A DNA stretch of 64,000 bases from Erysipelotrichaceae bacterium (GCA_017432545.1 JAFRJA010000057.1:50666-114665); one strand, 5' to 3'; shown: positions 7,240-17,260, counted from the stretch's first letter. Numbers and translations: made by a program. The notes: generated by a model from the letters alone, not told the origin.

Positions 7240-8253
7240 ATGATGAAAGCTGTATTAATACCCGGAGATGGAATAGGAAAAGAGATCGCGGAGAGTGTCA
7301 AGGAAATTACTAAAGCCTTGAATTGTGATATCGACTGGCTCGAATACAAAGCCGGTGCTGAATACTATGAGAAAGAAAATAAACTCATGGAAGACGGGCT
7401 TCTGGAAATGATCGCTGAGACCGGTCTGGCTTTGAAAGGCCCGACGGCCACTCCGTCAGGTAAAGGTTTCCGCAGTATCAATGTACAGCTTCGTCAGCAC
7501 TTTGATACCTTTGCTAATCTGAGACCGTTAAGATCTTTGGAGGGGATCAAGAGCCGCTATGATGATGTGGATCTCGTGGTGGTGAGAGAAAACACCGAGG
7601 ATCTTTATACCGGTATCGAACACATGGAGGATGAAGATACTGCTCATGCGACAAAAATCATTACCCGCAAAGCCAGCGAAAGGATCATCCGTTTTGCGTT
7701 TGATTATGCCAGGATCAATAAACGTAAGAAAGTCACCTGTGTACATAAGGCCAATATCATGAAACTGACTGACGGCATGTTTCTTGATATCTGCAATCAG
7801 ATCAAAGATGAATATCCGGATATCATGGCGGACAGCGTGATCATCGATGCCTTGTGTATGAAACTGGTCGTCGATCCGAAACAGTTTGATGTACTGGTAG
7901 CTCCGAATCTCTATGGCGATATCATCTCCGACCTTTGTGCCGGACTGGTTGGTGGATTGGGCTTTGCGCCAAGCGTCAATATAGGTGAGAAGGTAAGGAT
8001 ATATGAAGCGGTCCATGGCTCTGCGCCGGATATTGCCGGTCAGAATAAGGCCAATCCGACCGCGATCCTGATGGCTTTGGGCATGCTTCTGAAGGACAAC
8101 GGTTATGAGAAAGAAGCTGAGATCTTAAATAAAGCTATCGAAGAAGAGATCAGAGAAGGAAAACATACAACATCAGATATCGGTGGAACAGCTACTTGTA
8201 CAGAGTATACTGAAGCGCTGATAGGAAGGATCAAAGATGAAACTGATCGATAG
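7240..8253 (+). CDS. icd: Isocitrate dehydrogenase, NAD-dependent type
   Basis: A 337-residue member of the isocitrate/isopropylmalate dehydrogenase family, converting isocitrate to 2-oxoglutarate and CO2. It starts [16 protein letters not shown] (nucleotide-binding edge) and has [12 protein letters not shown] near residue 115, the metal-binding segment [23 protein letters not shown] near 226, and [18 protein letters not shown] near 256. The short length fits the NAD-type subfamily rather than the roughly 420-residue NADP enzyme. Homoisocitrate or isopropylmalate activity is possible for the family, but the next two genes (aconitase, citrate synthase) settle the role. GGGGGAAG lies before a double ATG; the second ATG at 7243 is equally likely. 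The 3' end overlaps the aconitase gene by 17 bases. Confidence 0.93.
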   Translation: MMKAVLIPGDGIGKEIAESVKEITKALNCDIDWLEYKAGAEYYEKENKLMEDGLLEMIAETGLALKGPTATPSGKGFRSINVQLRQHFDTFANLRPLRSLEGIKSRYDDVDLVVVRENTEDLYTGIEHMEDEDTAHATKIITRKASERIIRFAFDYARINKRKKVTCVHKANIMKLTDGMFLDICNQIKDEYPDIMADSVIIDALCMKLVVDPKQFDVLVAPNLYGDIISDLCAGLVGGLGFAPSVNIGEKVRIYEAVHGSAPDIAGQNKANPTAILMALGMLLKDNGYEKEAEILNKAIEEEIREGKHTTSDIGGTATCTEYTEALIGRIKDETDR

Positions 8254-10453
8254 TCCTGTCATATATGAAAACGGAATAATAAGAGACGCGGAAGTTTCTG
8301 ATAAGCAAGTAGGTCAGAAGAAGACTCTGACTTATAAGATCATGAAGGCTCACAATGCAGTTGAAGACATGGAGAAACTTCATCTGCGTTTTGATTCGCT
8401 CACTTCTCATGACATAACCTATGTCAGTATCATCCAGAGTGCCAGAGCTTCCGGGATGAAGGAATTCAATATCCCTTATGTACTGACTAATTGTCACAAT
8501 TCCTTATGTGCCGTAGGCGGTACGATCAATGAAGATGATCATCAGTTTGCCTTGTCGGCAGCTCATAAATATGGTGGTATCTATGTACCGGCTTTTTATG
8601 CGGTCATCCACAGTTATAGCAGAGAGATGATGAGTGGTTGCGGCAGGATGATCCTTGGTTCTGATTCCCATACCCGTTATGGAGCTTTAGGTACGATGGG
8701 TATAGGCGAAGGCGGCGGTGAACTGGTCAAGCAGCTTTTAAACAGGACTTATGACATCGCTTATCCGAAAGTCGTTTTAGTCAATCTTCATGGTAAGGTA
8801 AAAAACGGTGTCGGTCCTCATGATGTTGCGCTTGCGATCATCGCAAAGACTTACGCCAATGGTTTTGTGAAAAACAGCGTGATGGAGTTTGCGGGTGTAG
8901 GTATCAGGGATCTTTCTCAGGATTTCCGTAACGGAATCGATGTGATGACTACGGAGACGACCTGTCTTTCCAGTATCTGGGAGACTGATGATAAAACGAA
9001 GGAATATTTTGAGATCCATAAACGCCCTGAAGCTTATAAGGAACTTAAAATTGAAGATGGGGCATACTATGATGCCTGTATAGATGTCGATCTGAGTGAG
9101 ATCGAATGTATGATCGCTTTACCTATGCATCCAAGCTTTGCCTTGCCGATAAATGAACTGAAAAAAGATCCTGTTCGCTATCTCAAGGAAGCTCAGGATA
9201 GGGCTAATGCCCAGCTCAAACATAATAAGCTCGATCTTCTTTCCAAGGTCGATGACAAAGGACAGATCCATGTTGATCAAGGCGTCATTGGCGGCTGTTC
9301 AGGCGGAATCTATGAGAACGTCTGTGCTGCGGCGAAGATCCTCGAAGGCAAGGATTGCAGTAATGGCAAATTCAGACTCTCGATCTATCCGGATTCAATG
9401 CCTGTCAGTAAGGAACTGATAAAGAAAGGTGTTACGGCTTCCCTGATCGAAAGCGGTGCCGTCTATCGTGAAGCTTTCTGCGGTCCGTGTTTCGGGGCCG
9501 GTGAGGTTCCAGCCAACAACGAGCTTTCGATCAGACACACGACCCGTAATTTTCCAAACCGTGAAGGCTCAAGACCTGCAGATGGTCAGATCGCTTCGGT
9601 AGCTCTGATGGATGCCCGCTCGATCGCAGCTACCGCAGCCAATCATGGAGTATTGACAGCAGCCAGTGATCTGGATATACAGTTCACTGTTGAACCGGCA
9701 GCTTTCGATGAAAAGATCTATGAAAGAAAAGTCTATGACGGTTATGGAAAAGCTGATGAGAGTTATGAACTGATCTACGGCCCTAACATCAAAGACTGGC
9801 CTGAAATGAGAAAACTTTCAAATGATATCCTGATAAAAGTAGTTTCACATATCGATGACGAAGTCACAACGACAGATGAACTGATACCTTCAGGTGAGAC
9901 TTCAAGCTACCGTTCCAATCCTTTGAAGCTGGCTGAATACACATTGTCGAGAAGAGATCCTGATTATGTATCGGAAGCCAAAAGAGTTCAGAATATGAAA
10001 AATGATGATGAAGAACTCAGAAAAGTACTTGTTCAGTTTAAGGAAGTGGGTATCGATATCGATCTCAACAACACAAATATCGGTTCCACCATCTATGCGA
10101 ATAAACCGGGTGATGGTTCAGCCCGTGAACAGGCAGCTTCATGTCAAAGAGTATTGGGAGCACAGGCCAACATCACTAAAGAATATGCGACGAAGCGTTA
10201 CCGTTCCAACTGTATCAACTGGGGAATTCTTCCTTTTGTCTGTGCAAATGGGGAGGCTTTTGTGAAAGGAAGCTGGGTGTATATTAAAGGAATTAAAGAA
10301 GCATTATTAAATGATGATAAAGTGATCGCTTATATCGCTTGTGATGGCCTGATCAGGAAGGAAGAGTTATCTTTAGGTGCTTTGACATCTCAAGAGAAAC
10401 AGATCCTGTTGTCAGGTAACCTGATCAATTACTACAAGGGGGAAAGAGAATGA
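8237..10453 (+). CDS. Aconitase-family hydratase (aconitate hydratase)
   Basis: A 738-residue aconitase-superfamily protein that isomerises citrate to isocitrate via a 4Fe-4S cluster. The three cluster ligands are visible: Cys354 in GGCSGG, and Cys415 and Cys418 in FCGPCFGAGE. Other family segments are LGSDSHTRYGALGTMGIGEGG near residue 141 and SNCINWGILPF near 655 in the C-terminal swivel domain. It is a divergent, shorter form than AcnA (about 890 residues). It starts inside icd with AGGAAGG in front and ends in an ATGA overlap with citrate synthase, so the three are one translationally coupled operon. Citrate-to-isocitrate activity is inferred from that context. Confidence 0.92.
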   Translation: MKLIDSPVIYENGIIRDAEVSDKQVGQKKTLTYKIMKAHNAVEDMEKLHLRFDSLTSHDITYVSIIQSARASGMKEFNIPYVLTNCHNSLCAVGGTINEDDHQFALSAAHKYGGIYVPAFYAVIHSYSREMMSGCGRMILGSDSHTRYGALGTMGIGEGGGELVKQLLNRTYDIAYPKVVLVNLHGKVKNGVGPHDVALAIIAKTYANGFVKNSVMEFAGVGIRDLSQDFRNGIDVMTTETTCLSSIWETDDKTKEYFEIHKRPEAYKELKIEDGAYYDACIDVDLSEIECMIALPMHPSFALPINELKKDPVRYLKEAQDRANAQLKHNKLDLLSKVDDKGQIHVDQGVIGGCSGGIYENVCAAAKILEGKDCSNGKFRLSIYPDSMPVSKELIKKGVTASLIESGAVYREAFCGPCFGAGEVPANNELSIRHTTRNFPNREGSRPADGQIASVALMDARSIAATAANHGVLTAASDLDIQFTVEPAAFDEKIYERKVYDGYGKADESYELIYGPNIKDWPEMRKLSNDILIKVVSHIDDEVTTTDELIPSGETSSYRSNPLKLAEYTLSRRDPDYVSEAKRVQNMKNDDEELRKVLVQFKEVGIDIDLNNTNIGSTIYANKPGDGSAREQAASCQRVLGAQANITKEYATKRYRSNCINWGILPFVCANGEAFVKGSWVYIKGIKEALLNDDKVIAYIACDGLIRKEELSLGALTSQEKQILLSGNLINYYKGERE

Positions 10454-11787
10454 TTTATCCAAATGTAGCTAAACTGTCAGATAACGAGATAAAACTTCTG
10501 TGTGAAGAATATCGCACCAATAACTACATCGATCCGGAAGTATCGGAGAAACTTGGCGTCAAGCGCGGACTGCGTAATGCGGATGGTACCGGTGTACTGG
10601 CGGGTCTGACCAATATCTGTGATGTCGTAGGCTATGACAAACAGGGTGATCAGATCATTCCGGCTGATGGCAAGCTGATCTATCGCGGTTATGATCTTGA
10701 TGACATCATCGATACGGCGATCAGAGAAGACCGCTTCATGTTTGAAGAGGTGGCCTGGCTTTTACTGTTTGGTGTTTTCCCGAATGCCGATCAGTTAAAG
10801 AAATTCAAGACGATGATCGAAGAAAGAAGAGAACTGCCGGAAGGTTTTGCAGAGACGATGATCATGAACGCACCTTCTCCCAACATCATGAACAAGATGG
10901 CCCGTTCGGTACTGGCAATGTATTCCTATGATGAGAAGGCTGATGATACTTCTTTAGAGAATGTCATGAAACAGTCCATCAACCTGATCGCCCAGATGCC
11001 GACGATGATGATCTATGCCTATCAGACTTTCCGTCACGCCTATGAACATAAGTCACTGTACTTCCACTATCCTAAAGAAGGATTAAGCACAGCCGAACAT
11101 ATCCTGGATATTTATCGTCAGGATCAGGTCTACACACATGAAGAAGCCAGACTTCTGGATCTGTGCCTGCTGGTACATGCGGACCATGGCGGAGGTAACA
11201 ACTCCACGTTCGCTAACAGAGTACTGTCTTCGACAGGAACTGATACCTATTCCGCGATCGCCGGAGCGATCTGTTCACTGAAGGGTCCAAAACACGGCGG
11301 CGCCAATCTCAAGGTCATGGAACAGCTTGATGAGATCCTGGCGAATGTGAATGATATCTATGATGATAATGAAATGAAGGATTATCTTGTGAAGATCATG
11401 AGAAAACAGGCTGGAGATGGCAGCGGACTGATCTACGGTATAGGCCATGCGGTCTATACAAAGTCTGATCCAAGATGTCTGATCCTGCAGAAGTATTCAA
11501 AGGATATCGCTTATGACAAAGGTTTCAGAAAAGAATATGATGCCCTGATGTCCATAAGCAGACTCGCTCCTGAAGTGTTTGCGCAGGAAAAAGGTCAGAC
11601 CAAAAATGTCTGTGCCAACGTTGACCTGTTCTCCGGACTGGTTTATCGGATCCTGGGTATCGATGAAGTATTGTTTACCCCGATCTTTGCGATCGCCAGA
11701 GTCCCGGGCTGGTGTGCACATCGGATGGAGGAAATCGAATTCTCCAACCGGCTCATGCGTCCGGCTTACAAATATATCGGAAATTAA
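10450..11787 (+). CDS. Citrate synthase
   Basis: A 445-residue citrate synthase: oxaloacetate plus acetyl-CoA to citrate. The catalytic residues can be assigned as His282 (GPKHGGANLKVMEQ), His333 (GIGHAVYTKSDPR) and Asp392 (CANVDLFSGLVYRILGI). The N-terminal 65 residues before the usual start of the fold (GDQIIPADGKLIYRGYDLDDI) are longer than in many bacterial enzymes. It starts in an ATGA overlap with the aconitase gene after GGGGGAAAG. The operon icd-acn-cit makes 2-oxoglutarate without the rest of the TCA cycle in view, the usual arrangement for glutamate biosynthesis in fermenters. Confidence 0.96.
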   Translation: MIYPNVAKLSDNEIKLLCEEYRTNNYIDPEVSEKLGVKRGLRNADGTGVLAGLTNICDVVGYDKQGDQIIPADGKLIYRGYDLDDIIDTAIREDRFMFEEVAWLLLFGVFPNADQLKKFKTMIEERRELPEGFAETMIMNAPSPNIMNKMARSVLAMYSYDEKADDTSLENVMKQSINLIAQMPTMMIYAYQTFRHAYEHKSLYFHYPKEGLSTAEHILDIYRQDQVYTHEEARLLDLCLLVHADHGGGNNSTFANRVLSSTGTDTYSAIAGAICSLKGPKHGGANLKVMEQLDEILANVNDIYDDNEMKDYLVKIMRKQAGDGSGLIYGIGHAVYTKSDPRCLILQKYSKDIAYDKGFRKEYDALMSISRLAPEVFAQEKGQTKNVCANVDLFSGLVYRILGIDEVLFTPIFAIARVPGWCAHRMEEIEFSNRLMRPAYKYIGN

Positions 11788-11809
11788 AAATCCTCAATTG
11801 AGGATTTTT
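11786..11809. terminator. Bidirectional terminator
   Basis: A perfect palindrome, AAAAATCCTC followed by its complement with no real loop, sits between the convergent citrate synthase and ADP-ribosylglycohydrolase-like genes. Both strands end in a T run, so it can stop transcription from either side. Confidence 0.88.
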
Positions 11810-11816
11810 GTATACA

Positions 11817-13205
11817 TTACTTGAGTTTGGCTGCCGCTTCGGCTGTGAGCTTCGCCAGTTCATGAATGGAGATCTTTTTGAGACCTCTGACATAGGTATC
11901 AAGATCATCACCGATCGGAGCTTTCCAGTAATCTCTGATCGAATCTGCTTTTACAATGGTGCCAATAATGGTCATGATCTGAGCGGCATTACAGTCAGCG
12001 TCCTGACCACAGCCGCCACAATAAGTCATCGTTTTGTCGAAATCGCCGTTTCCAAAGTACAAAGCGATGATCTCAGCACAAGCGTTAGGATAGCTGTGGA
12101 TCCAGTTGTAGCGCTGATACTTTTCTTCACATACCATCCAGGCACTGTAGTAATCGTCATGATCAAGACACTGTTTGTAGGCAAATCGAATGACCTGACC
12201 GTATTCGCTGTCGGATGGTATCAGTTCAATGCAGTCTTTGATGATCTTGCGGATATCTGCTTCGATATAGGCATAGGAGACCATCATCGCATTGAATACT
12301 TCACCCAATATGCCGTTGTGTTCATGAGAGATCGAGGCATCCATGAAAGCTGCTTTGGCGGCTTTTTTCAGGTCACCGGGATAAAGCTGTCCGCAGATAG
12401 CTCCCCGCATCTGGGCGCCGATCCATTCATTGAATGGGTTGTGAAACTTGCCTGATTCCGGTGGCATGATGCCGGCTTTGAGATTTCTTAACGCAAAGTC
12501 TTCGGCTGACCAGCCCATCGGGATCCTGGACATCCATTCATAGGCGATATCATCAGCGGTCACATCCTTGCCAAATTGTTTGTAGGCAAGTAAGAGACAT
12601 AGCTCATAAGTGATATCGTCGTTGTAGGTATTGGGTTTACGGATATAGCGGTCGACTTCACCGTATTTCTTTTTAATGTTGGCACCGGTATAACCTTCGA
12701 TGCATGTACCGTAAGCTCCGCCAATTATCTGTGACAGCCATCCGGCATAGGTCCTTTCCAGATATTCATCATCGATCGGTACATCGACCGGTTTTGGATA
12801 ATCAACAGCTTTCTCCAGATCTTCAAAGGTCTCATAGAATTTCTGTTTCCAGTAAGGGCTTTCTTCATCTTTTTCGGCATTATATACAGCGTTGAAGACT
12901 TTATAGGTCATCTTATGAAGTTTTACGATATCATCATCGTCAAACGCCTTAAAACCTTCCGCGAGCAGTTTTTCGCTGTCTTTGACGATATAGCCGCGGT
13001 TTTCCATAGCCTGTACGCTGGCATTGCAGATGGATTCGGGAGCTCGGCTTCCCGGGACCTTGGAGTGCCAATACATCCTGCTCATGGCGTCCTGAGCCAG
13101 TTCGGGACCGGCCGCTTCCTCTTCCCAGATCGTCTCATTATCATCTTCCGTATAGCACGGTTCAACCTTCAGGATATTATCTCTTTCCCATTTCCAAGCT
13201 TTCAT
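11817..13205 (-). CDS. ADP-ribosylglycohydrolase-family protein
   Basis: A 462-residue protein whose residues 150-460 match the ADP-ribosyl-glycohydrolase (DraG-type) fold. The first metal-binding motif is degenerate (TYNDDITYELCLLLAY, residues 194-208, in place of TDDT). The second is GGCGQDADCNAAQIMTIIGT (397-416), where the family has GxDxDTxxA. An N-terminal segment of about 145 residues has no match that I recognise. Such proteins act on ADP-ribose linked to protein or small molecules, or on ribosyl compounds. Its position divergent from a nucleoside ABC importer and near three nucleoside hydrolases suggests a role in ribosyl-compound salvage; this is inference. AGAGGT lies before the ATG. 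Confidence 0.8.
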   Translation of the reverse strand: MKAWKWERDNILKVEPCYTEDDNETIWEEEAAGPELAQDAMSRMYWHSKVPGSRAPESICNASVQAMENRGYIVKDSEKLLAEGFKAFDDDDIVKLHKMTYKVFNAVYNAEKDEESPYWKQKFYETFEDLEKAVDYPKPVDVPIDDEYLERTYAGWLSQIIGGAYGTCIEGYTGANIKKKYGEVDRYIRKPNTYNDDITYELCLLLAYKQFGKDVTADDIAYEWMSRIPMGWSAEDFALRNLKAGIMPPESGKFHNPFNEWIGAQMRGAICGQLYPGDLKKAAKAAFMDASISHEHNGILGEVFNAMMVSYAYIEADIRKIIKDCIELIPSDSEYGQVIRFAYKQCLDHDDYYSAWMVCEEKYQRYNWIHSYPNACAEIIALYFGNGDFDKTMTYCGGCGQDADCNAAQIMTIIGTIVKADSIRDYWKAPIGDDLDTYVRGLKKISIHELAKLTAEAAAKLK

Positions 13206-13316
13206 TATATTTTGACCTCTTTCTTTAACTATATTTTACATTAAGAGTATTATCCTTATGTTAAAATTAAATTATAAATATAGCACAAAATCATCTAATA
13301 ATATAAGGAGGAAAAG

Positions 13317-14468
13317 ATGAAAAAGCTGTTTACAATTCTTATGGCGTTATTGTTGGTTGTTTCGCTTTCTGCCTGCTCAGGTGGTACTGGCGGTGGCGGC
13401 AACGAAGGTGGTGGCGGCGGTGACGAGCCTAAGGGCGATGATCGTATCCGTCTGGTCTACATCATCAATGGTACACTGGGTGACAAGTCATTCTTCGATT
13501 CCGGTAAGGAAGGTCTGGACTGGATCGACCGTGATTTCGGCGATAAGGTCTACACTGAATATCGTGAAATGACTTATGACAACTCAACCTGGGAATCAAA
13601 GTGTGCTGATATCGTATCTGAAGGATGGGATATCGTTATTGCCGGTACCTATGATATGAAAGACTACATCGGTGCTTTAGCTCTTGAATATCCTGATACC
13701 AAGTTCTGGTTCTTTGATGAAGAATGGAACTTCGATGATCCGGATGGCTGGCAGTACTACAACACACCAAACCTCTATGCGATGCTGTTTGCGCAGAACG
13801 AAGGTTCATTTGTAGCCGGTGCTATGGCTGCGATGATGTCTAAAGACGGCAAAGTAGCTTTCATGGGTGGTATGGACAATACTGTTCTTGATGACTTCTA
13901 TGTAGGTTTCGCCAATGGTGCTAAATACATCAATCCGAATGCTTCGATCAACTGCTCATGGATGAACTCATTCTCTGATGTTACAGCCGGCAAGGATACT
14001 GCTACCGGTTTATATGAAGCAGGATATGATGTTGTCTTCGCATGTGGCGGTCAGGCTGGTTTAGGTGGCTTCGATGCCGTTATCGAACAGCCTGAAGGCA
14101 AGTGGATCGTCGGTGTTGATGGTGACCAGGGTTCATACTTCGCATCTCTCAATACTGCTGAAGGCACTGCCAAGGCAGCGAGAACTATCACTTCCATGCA
14201 GAAGAACGTCAACAACGGTTTCTATCAGGCAATGGAAAGACACCTCAACAACACTCTGCCTTATGGCAAGAACGAGAAGTTAGGTCTTGATGGTAATTAC
14301 GTAAGTGTTTCTATAAATGATACGACCAAGTCTCTGTTCACTGCTGATCAGCTCGCTCAGGTCGAACAGATCACTGCGGATATCATCAGCGGTACGATCG
14401 ATCCGGGTACAGCGTTTGGCCAGGCTGAAGGCTGGTTCTACGATACATTCGTACCTTCTATGCAGTAA
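13317..14468 (+). CDS. BMP-family nucleoside-binding lipoprotein, ABC system 1
   Basis: Extracellular solute-binding lipoprotein of the BMP/PnrA family, which binds purine nucleosides. Signal peptide of type II with lipobox LSAC, Cys20 being the lipidated residue, then a flexible glycine-rich linker to residue 38. The Bmp domain begins at IRLVYIINGTLGDKSFFDSG and shows GSFVAGAMAAMMSKDGKVAFMGG near 162-184. Length 383 is typical. Strong AAGGAGG ribosome binding site. It is the first gene of a four-gene importer operon followed by nucleoside hydrolases, which supports nucleosides as cargo. A strong hairpin after the gene would give the binding protein a surplus over the membrane components. Confidence 0.93.
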   Translation: MKKLFTILMALLLVVSLSACSGGTGGGGNEGGGGGDEPKGDDRIRLVYIINGTLGDKSFFDSGKEGLDWIDRDFGDKVYTEYREMTYDNSTWESKCADIVSEGWDIVIAGTYDMKDYIGALALEYPDTKFWFFDEEWNFDDPDGWQYYNTPNLYAMLFAQNEGSFVAGAMAAMMSKDGKVAFMGGMDNTVLDDFYVGFANGAKYINPNASINCSWMNSFSDVTAGKDTATGLYEAGYDVVFACGGQAGLGGFDAVIEQPEGKWIVGVDGDQGSYFASLNTAEGTAKAARTITSMQKNVNNGFYQAMERHLNNTLPYGKNEKLGLDGNYVSVSINDTTKSLFTADQLAQVEQITADIISGTIDPGTAFGQAEGWFYDTFVPSMQ

Positions 14469-14521
14469 GTAACTGCAATAATTCTAAAGATATAATCAAT
14501 ACGCAATAAATCAATAGGATT

Positions 14522-14561
14522 ATTAGCCTCTGATATCATGCGGTATCAGAGGCTAATTTTT
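14522..14561 (+). terminator. Intra-operon attenuator hairpin
   Basis: ATTAGCCTCTGATA (14522-14535) pairs perfectly with TATCAGAGGCTAAT (14544-14557) and is followed by TTTTT. It lies between the binding-protein gene and the ATPase gene and most likely lets only part of the transcripts continue. The ATPase ribosome binding site begins right after the T run. Confidence 0.85.
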
Positions 14562-14574
14562 AAAGGAGATGGCA

Positions 14575-16125
14575 ATGGATAACTATCTTGTAATGAAAGA
14601 TATCACAAAAGTTTACGATAACGGTATCATGGCCAATGATCACGTAAACTTTTCTGCACGACAGGGTGAAATTCATGCGATCTGCGGAGAAAACGGAGCG
14701 GGCAAATCCACTTTGATGAAGATGCTGTTTGGTATTGAGCAGCCTGACCATGGTCAGATCATCATCAAGGGTGAGCCTGTTTTTTTGACTTCTCCTACCA
14801 AGGCCATTGAAGCCGGTATCGGTATGGTGCATCAGCACTTCATGCTGGTACCATCTTTTACCGTCGCCGAAAATGTCGTTTTGGGTATCGAACCGACAAA
14901 GGGTCTCGAGTTCGATGAGGACAAGGCGATAGAGATGACGGAAGAAGTATGCAAGAAGTATGGCTTTGACATCAATCCTCGTGCCCGCGTCATGGACATT
15001 ACGGTCGGTGTCAAACAGAAGGTGGAGATCGTCAAGGCTCTGGTCAAGGGGTGTGAGATACTGATCCTGGATGAGCCGACAGCCGTCCTTACTCCGCAGG
15101 AAACTGCTGAACTGTTTGTGCAGCTGAAACTGTTGAGGGAAACGGGACATACGATCATTTTCATTTCCCATAAACTGAATGAAGTCAAAGAATTATGCGA
15201 CCGTGTAACCGTCATCCGCAAGGGTCACACAGTCGGTGTCTATAATGTTGCGGATGTCACCGAAGCTGATATCTCAAGAGCCATGGTCGGTGTTGATGTG
15301 GTACTGGAAGTACCTAAGGCTCCGGCTATGCCGACGGAGAATGTCTTAGTCGTCAAGGATCTCGGTGTCTATAATGAAGCCGGTAAGAAAGTGGTCAAGA
15401 ATGTTTCCTTCTCCGTCAGGGAAGGTGAGATCGTCGGTATTGCCGGTGTTGAAGGCAACGGCCAAAGAGAAATGATCGACTCGATCGCCGGTCTCCATGT
15501 CTATTCTGAAGGTTCGATCAGACTGCTTGGTGAAGAAGTCGGTGAAAAGAATATCAAACAGCTGCGTGAACTTGGCATGGTCCATATTCCGGAAGACCGT
15601 ATGACTTTGGGTATCGCCGGCTCTATGGCCATCAGAGACAACATGATCGCCGATAAACTTGATAACGAAAGATATACCGGCAAGGTCTTGAACAAACCGA
15701 AGGTCATCAAAGAAGATACAGACAGATGGATCAAGGAGTTTACGGTATTGTGTAGGAATGGCGATCAGATCGTTTCCAATCTCTCAGGCGGTAACATTCA
15801 GAAAGTTGTTGTCGCCAGAGAATTCACTTCCTATAATCGTCTCGTGATCTGTGACCAGCCTACCAGAGGTATCGATGTCGGTGCTTCACAGTTCATCAGA
15901 GAAAGACTGGTCAAGATGAGGGATGAAGGCAAAGCTGTCTTACTGATCTCGGCTGACCTTGGTGAGATCCTCAACCTGTCAGATATCTTGCTTGTAATGT
16001 ATGGCGGCGAGATCGTCGCCTGCTTCAAGGATGTGAAGGCGGTAACAGAAGAAGAACTCGGCTACTATATGCTGGGTATCAAGAAGATGTCTGAAGAAGA
16101 GATCGGAGGTGCATTACATGCTTAA
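14575..16125 (+). CDS. Nucleoside ABC importer ATPase (two ABC domains), system 1
   Basis: A 516-residue cytoplasmic ATPase with two fused ABC domains, as in RbsA/MglA and the YufO/NupO type nucleoside importers. Domain 1 has a good Walker A (GENGAGKST, near residue 37) and Walker B (ILILDEPTAVLTPQE). Domain 2 has the usual degenerate Walker A (GVEGNGQRE), a signature LSGGNIQKVVVARE and Walker B LVICDQPTRGIDVG with Gln in place of the catalytic Glu. I chose the ATG at 14575 because AAGGAG is 6 bases before it, whereas the ATG at 14569 lies against the ribosome binding site. Partner of the permeases encoded directly downstream. Confidence 0.95.
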   Translation: MDNYLVMKDITKVYDNGIMANDHVNFSARQGEIHAICGENGAGKSTLMKMLFGIEQPDHGQIIIKGEPVFLTSPTKAIEAGIGMVHQHFMLVPSFTVAENVVLGIEPTKGLEFDEDKAIEMTEEVCKKYGFDINPRARVMDITVGVKQKVEIVKALVKGCEILILDEPTAVLTPQETAELFVQLKLLRETGHTIIFISHKLNEVKELCDRVTVIRKGHTVGVYNVADVTEADISRAMVGVDVVLEVPKAPAMPTENVLVVKDLGVYNEAGKKVVKNVSFSVREGEIVGIAGVEGNGQREMIDSIAGLHVYSEGSIRLLGEEVGEKNIKQLRELGMVHIPEDRMTLGIAGSMAIRDNMIADKLDNERYTGKVLNKPKVIKEDTDRWIKEFTVLCRNGDQIVSNLSGGNIQKVVVAREFTSYNRLVICDQPTRGIDVGASQFIRERLVKMRDEGKAVLLISADLGEILNLSDILLVMYGGEIVACFKDVKAVTEEELGYYMLGIKKMSEEEIGGALHA

Positions 16126-17257
16126 GGAAAAACTGGCAGCTTTGAATTTTGCCAATATGAATGCGCAGCAGAAGCACTCTCTTTTGCGTATGGCGGTATC
16201 GATCGCCATCGGTCTGTCATTAGCCACGGTACTGATCCTGTTGACCAGTGATAAACCTTTCGATTCTCTGCGTTATTACTTTACGGCACCTTTACAGAAC
16301 GCCAACTATTTCAGCTACTGGGTCCAGAAGACGATCCCGCTGATCTTTACTGGTACAGCTGTCTGTATCATGTTTTCAGCCAATCAGTTCAATCTTGGTC
16401 TGGAAGGTTCGTTCCTGTTCGGCGGTCTGGCAGCGGCCGTGATCAATATCTATGTCACACCGAAGAATCCCGCTTTAGGCATCCCATTGAGCCTTCTGGC
16501 CGGTGCTCTGGTCGGTTCTTTGATCACTTTTATTCCGGCGATCTTAGAAAGACTGTTCAATGCTTCGGTCATGGTCACTTCGCTGATGATGAACTATATC
16601 TGTCTGTGGTTCTCCACATACCTGCTGTTCACCCATCTCAAGGACCCGAGAAGCTCAAAGAACTCCTACAACTGGGCAGAAAAAGATCCTATCATGGTGC
16701 TCAAGTTCGGCAAGGGAAATAAACAGTTCACGCTGTATTTCTCGTTGATCCTGGCGATCCTGGTCGTTGTCTTAGCCTGGTACTTCCTGTATCGTACCAA
16801 GACCGGTTATAAACTGCGTACGGTCGGTGTCAACCAGTTCTTTGCGCGCTATGTCGGTATCAATGCCGTTTCGATCGCAATCTTAGTTCAGATGATCGGC
16901 GGTGGCATCGGCGGTATGGGCGGTGCTTGCGAGATCATGTCCAATTATATAAACTACTCCTGGGTCGATCTGACCGGTTTTGGCTGGGATGGCGTAACGA
17001 TCGCGATCTTTGCGAAAAACAATCCGAAGTACGTACCTCTGGCAGCGATCTTCATTGCCTACTTACGTACCGGTGCAATGGTCATGTCCTACAAGACCAA
17101 TATCCAGAATGACCTCACTTCCGTCATTGAAGGCGTTGTCATCCTGTTCTTACTGGCCGAAAAATTCCTGTCTCATACTTATCGTAAGATGATCGTCAAA
17201 GAGACGGAAGAAAACAGAAGACTGGAAGCTGAATTACAGGGAAAGGAGGCAAACTAA
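16118..17257 (+). CDS. Nucleoside ABC importer permease A, system 1
   Basis: A 379-residue inner-membrane permease of the branched-chain-type family (BPD_transp_2; YufP/NupP group) with about ten membrane segments. The characteristic GYKLRTVGVNQFFARYVGI cytoplasmic loop near residue 230 and the segment GGGIGGMGGACEIM after it contact the ATPase. The ATG at 16118 is preceded by GGAGG at the right distance and overlaps the ATPase stop by 8 bases; an earlier GTG at 16109 is part of the ribosome binding site and is rejected. The C-terminus is a charged helix (RKMIVKETEENRRLEAE). The second permease starts 3 bases after its stop. Confidence 0.93.
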   Translation: MLKEKLAALNFANMNAQQKHSLLRMAVSIAIGLSLATVLILLTSDKPFDSLRYYFTAPLQNANYFSYWVQKTIPLIFTGTAVCIMFSANQFNLGLEGSFLFGGLAAAVINIYVTPKNPALGIPLSLLAGALVGSLITFIPAILERLFNASVMVTSLMMNYICLWFSTYLLFTHLKDPRSSKNSYNWAEKDPIMVLKFGKGNKQFTLYFSLILAILVVVLAWYFLYRTKTGYKLRTVGVNQFFARYVGINAVSIAILVQMIGGGIGGMGGACEIMSNYINYSWVDLTGFGWDGVTIAIFAKNNPKYVPLAAIFIAYLRTGAMVMSYKTNIQNDLTSVIEGVVILFLLAEKFLSHTYRKMIVKETEENRRLEAELQGKEAN

Positions 17258-17260
17258 CAC

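Noticed and set aside
7528..8016. 162-codon open frame antisense to icd
   Set aside because: It has no ribosome binding site, a composition typical of a shadow frame, and lies wholly inside a well-supported enzyme gene.
11808..12455. 215-codon open frame antisense to the ADP-ribosylglycohydrolase-like gene
   Set aside because: The opposite strand carries a coherent family protein with motifs in order; the antisense frame has none and no start signal.
14560..15171. 203-codon open frame antisense to the importer ATPase
   Set aside because: The overlapped strand encodes a complete Walker A and signature; the antisense frame shows no family sequence.
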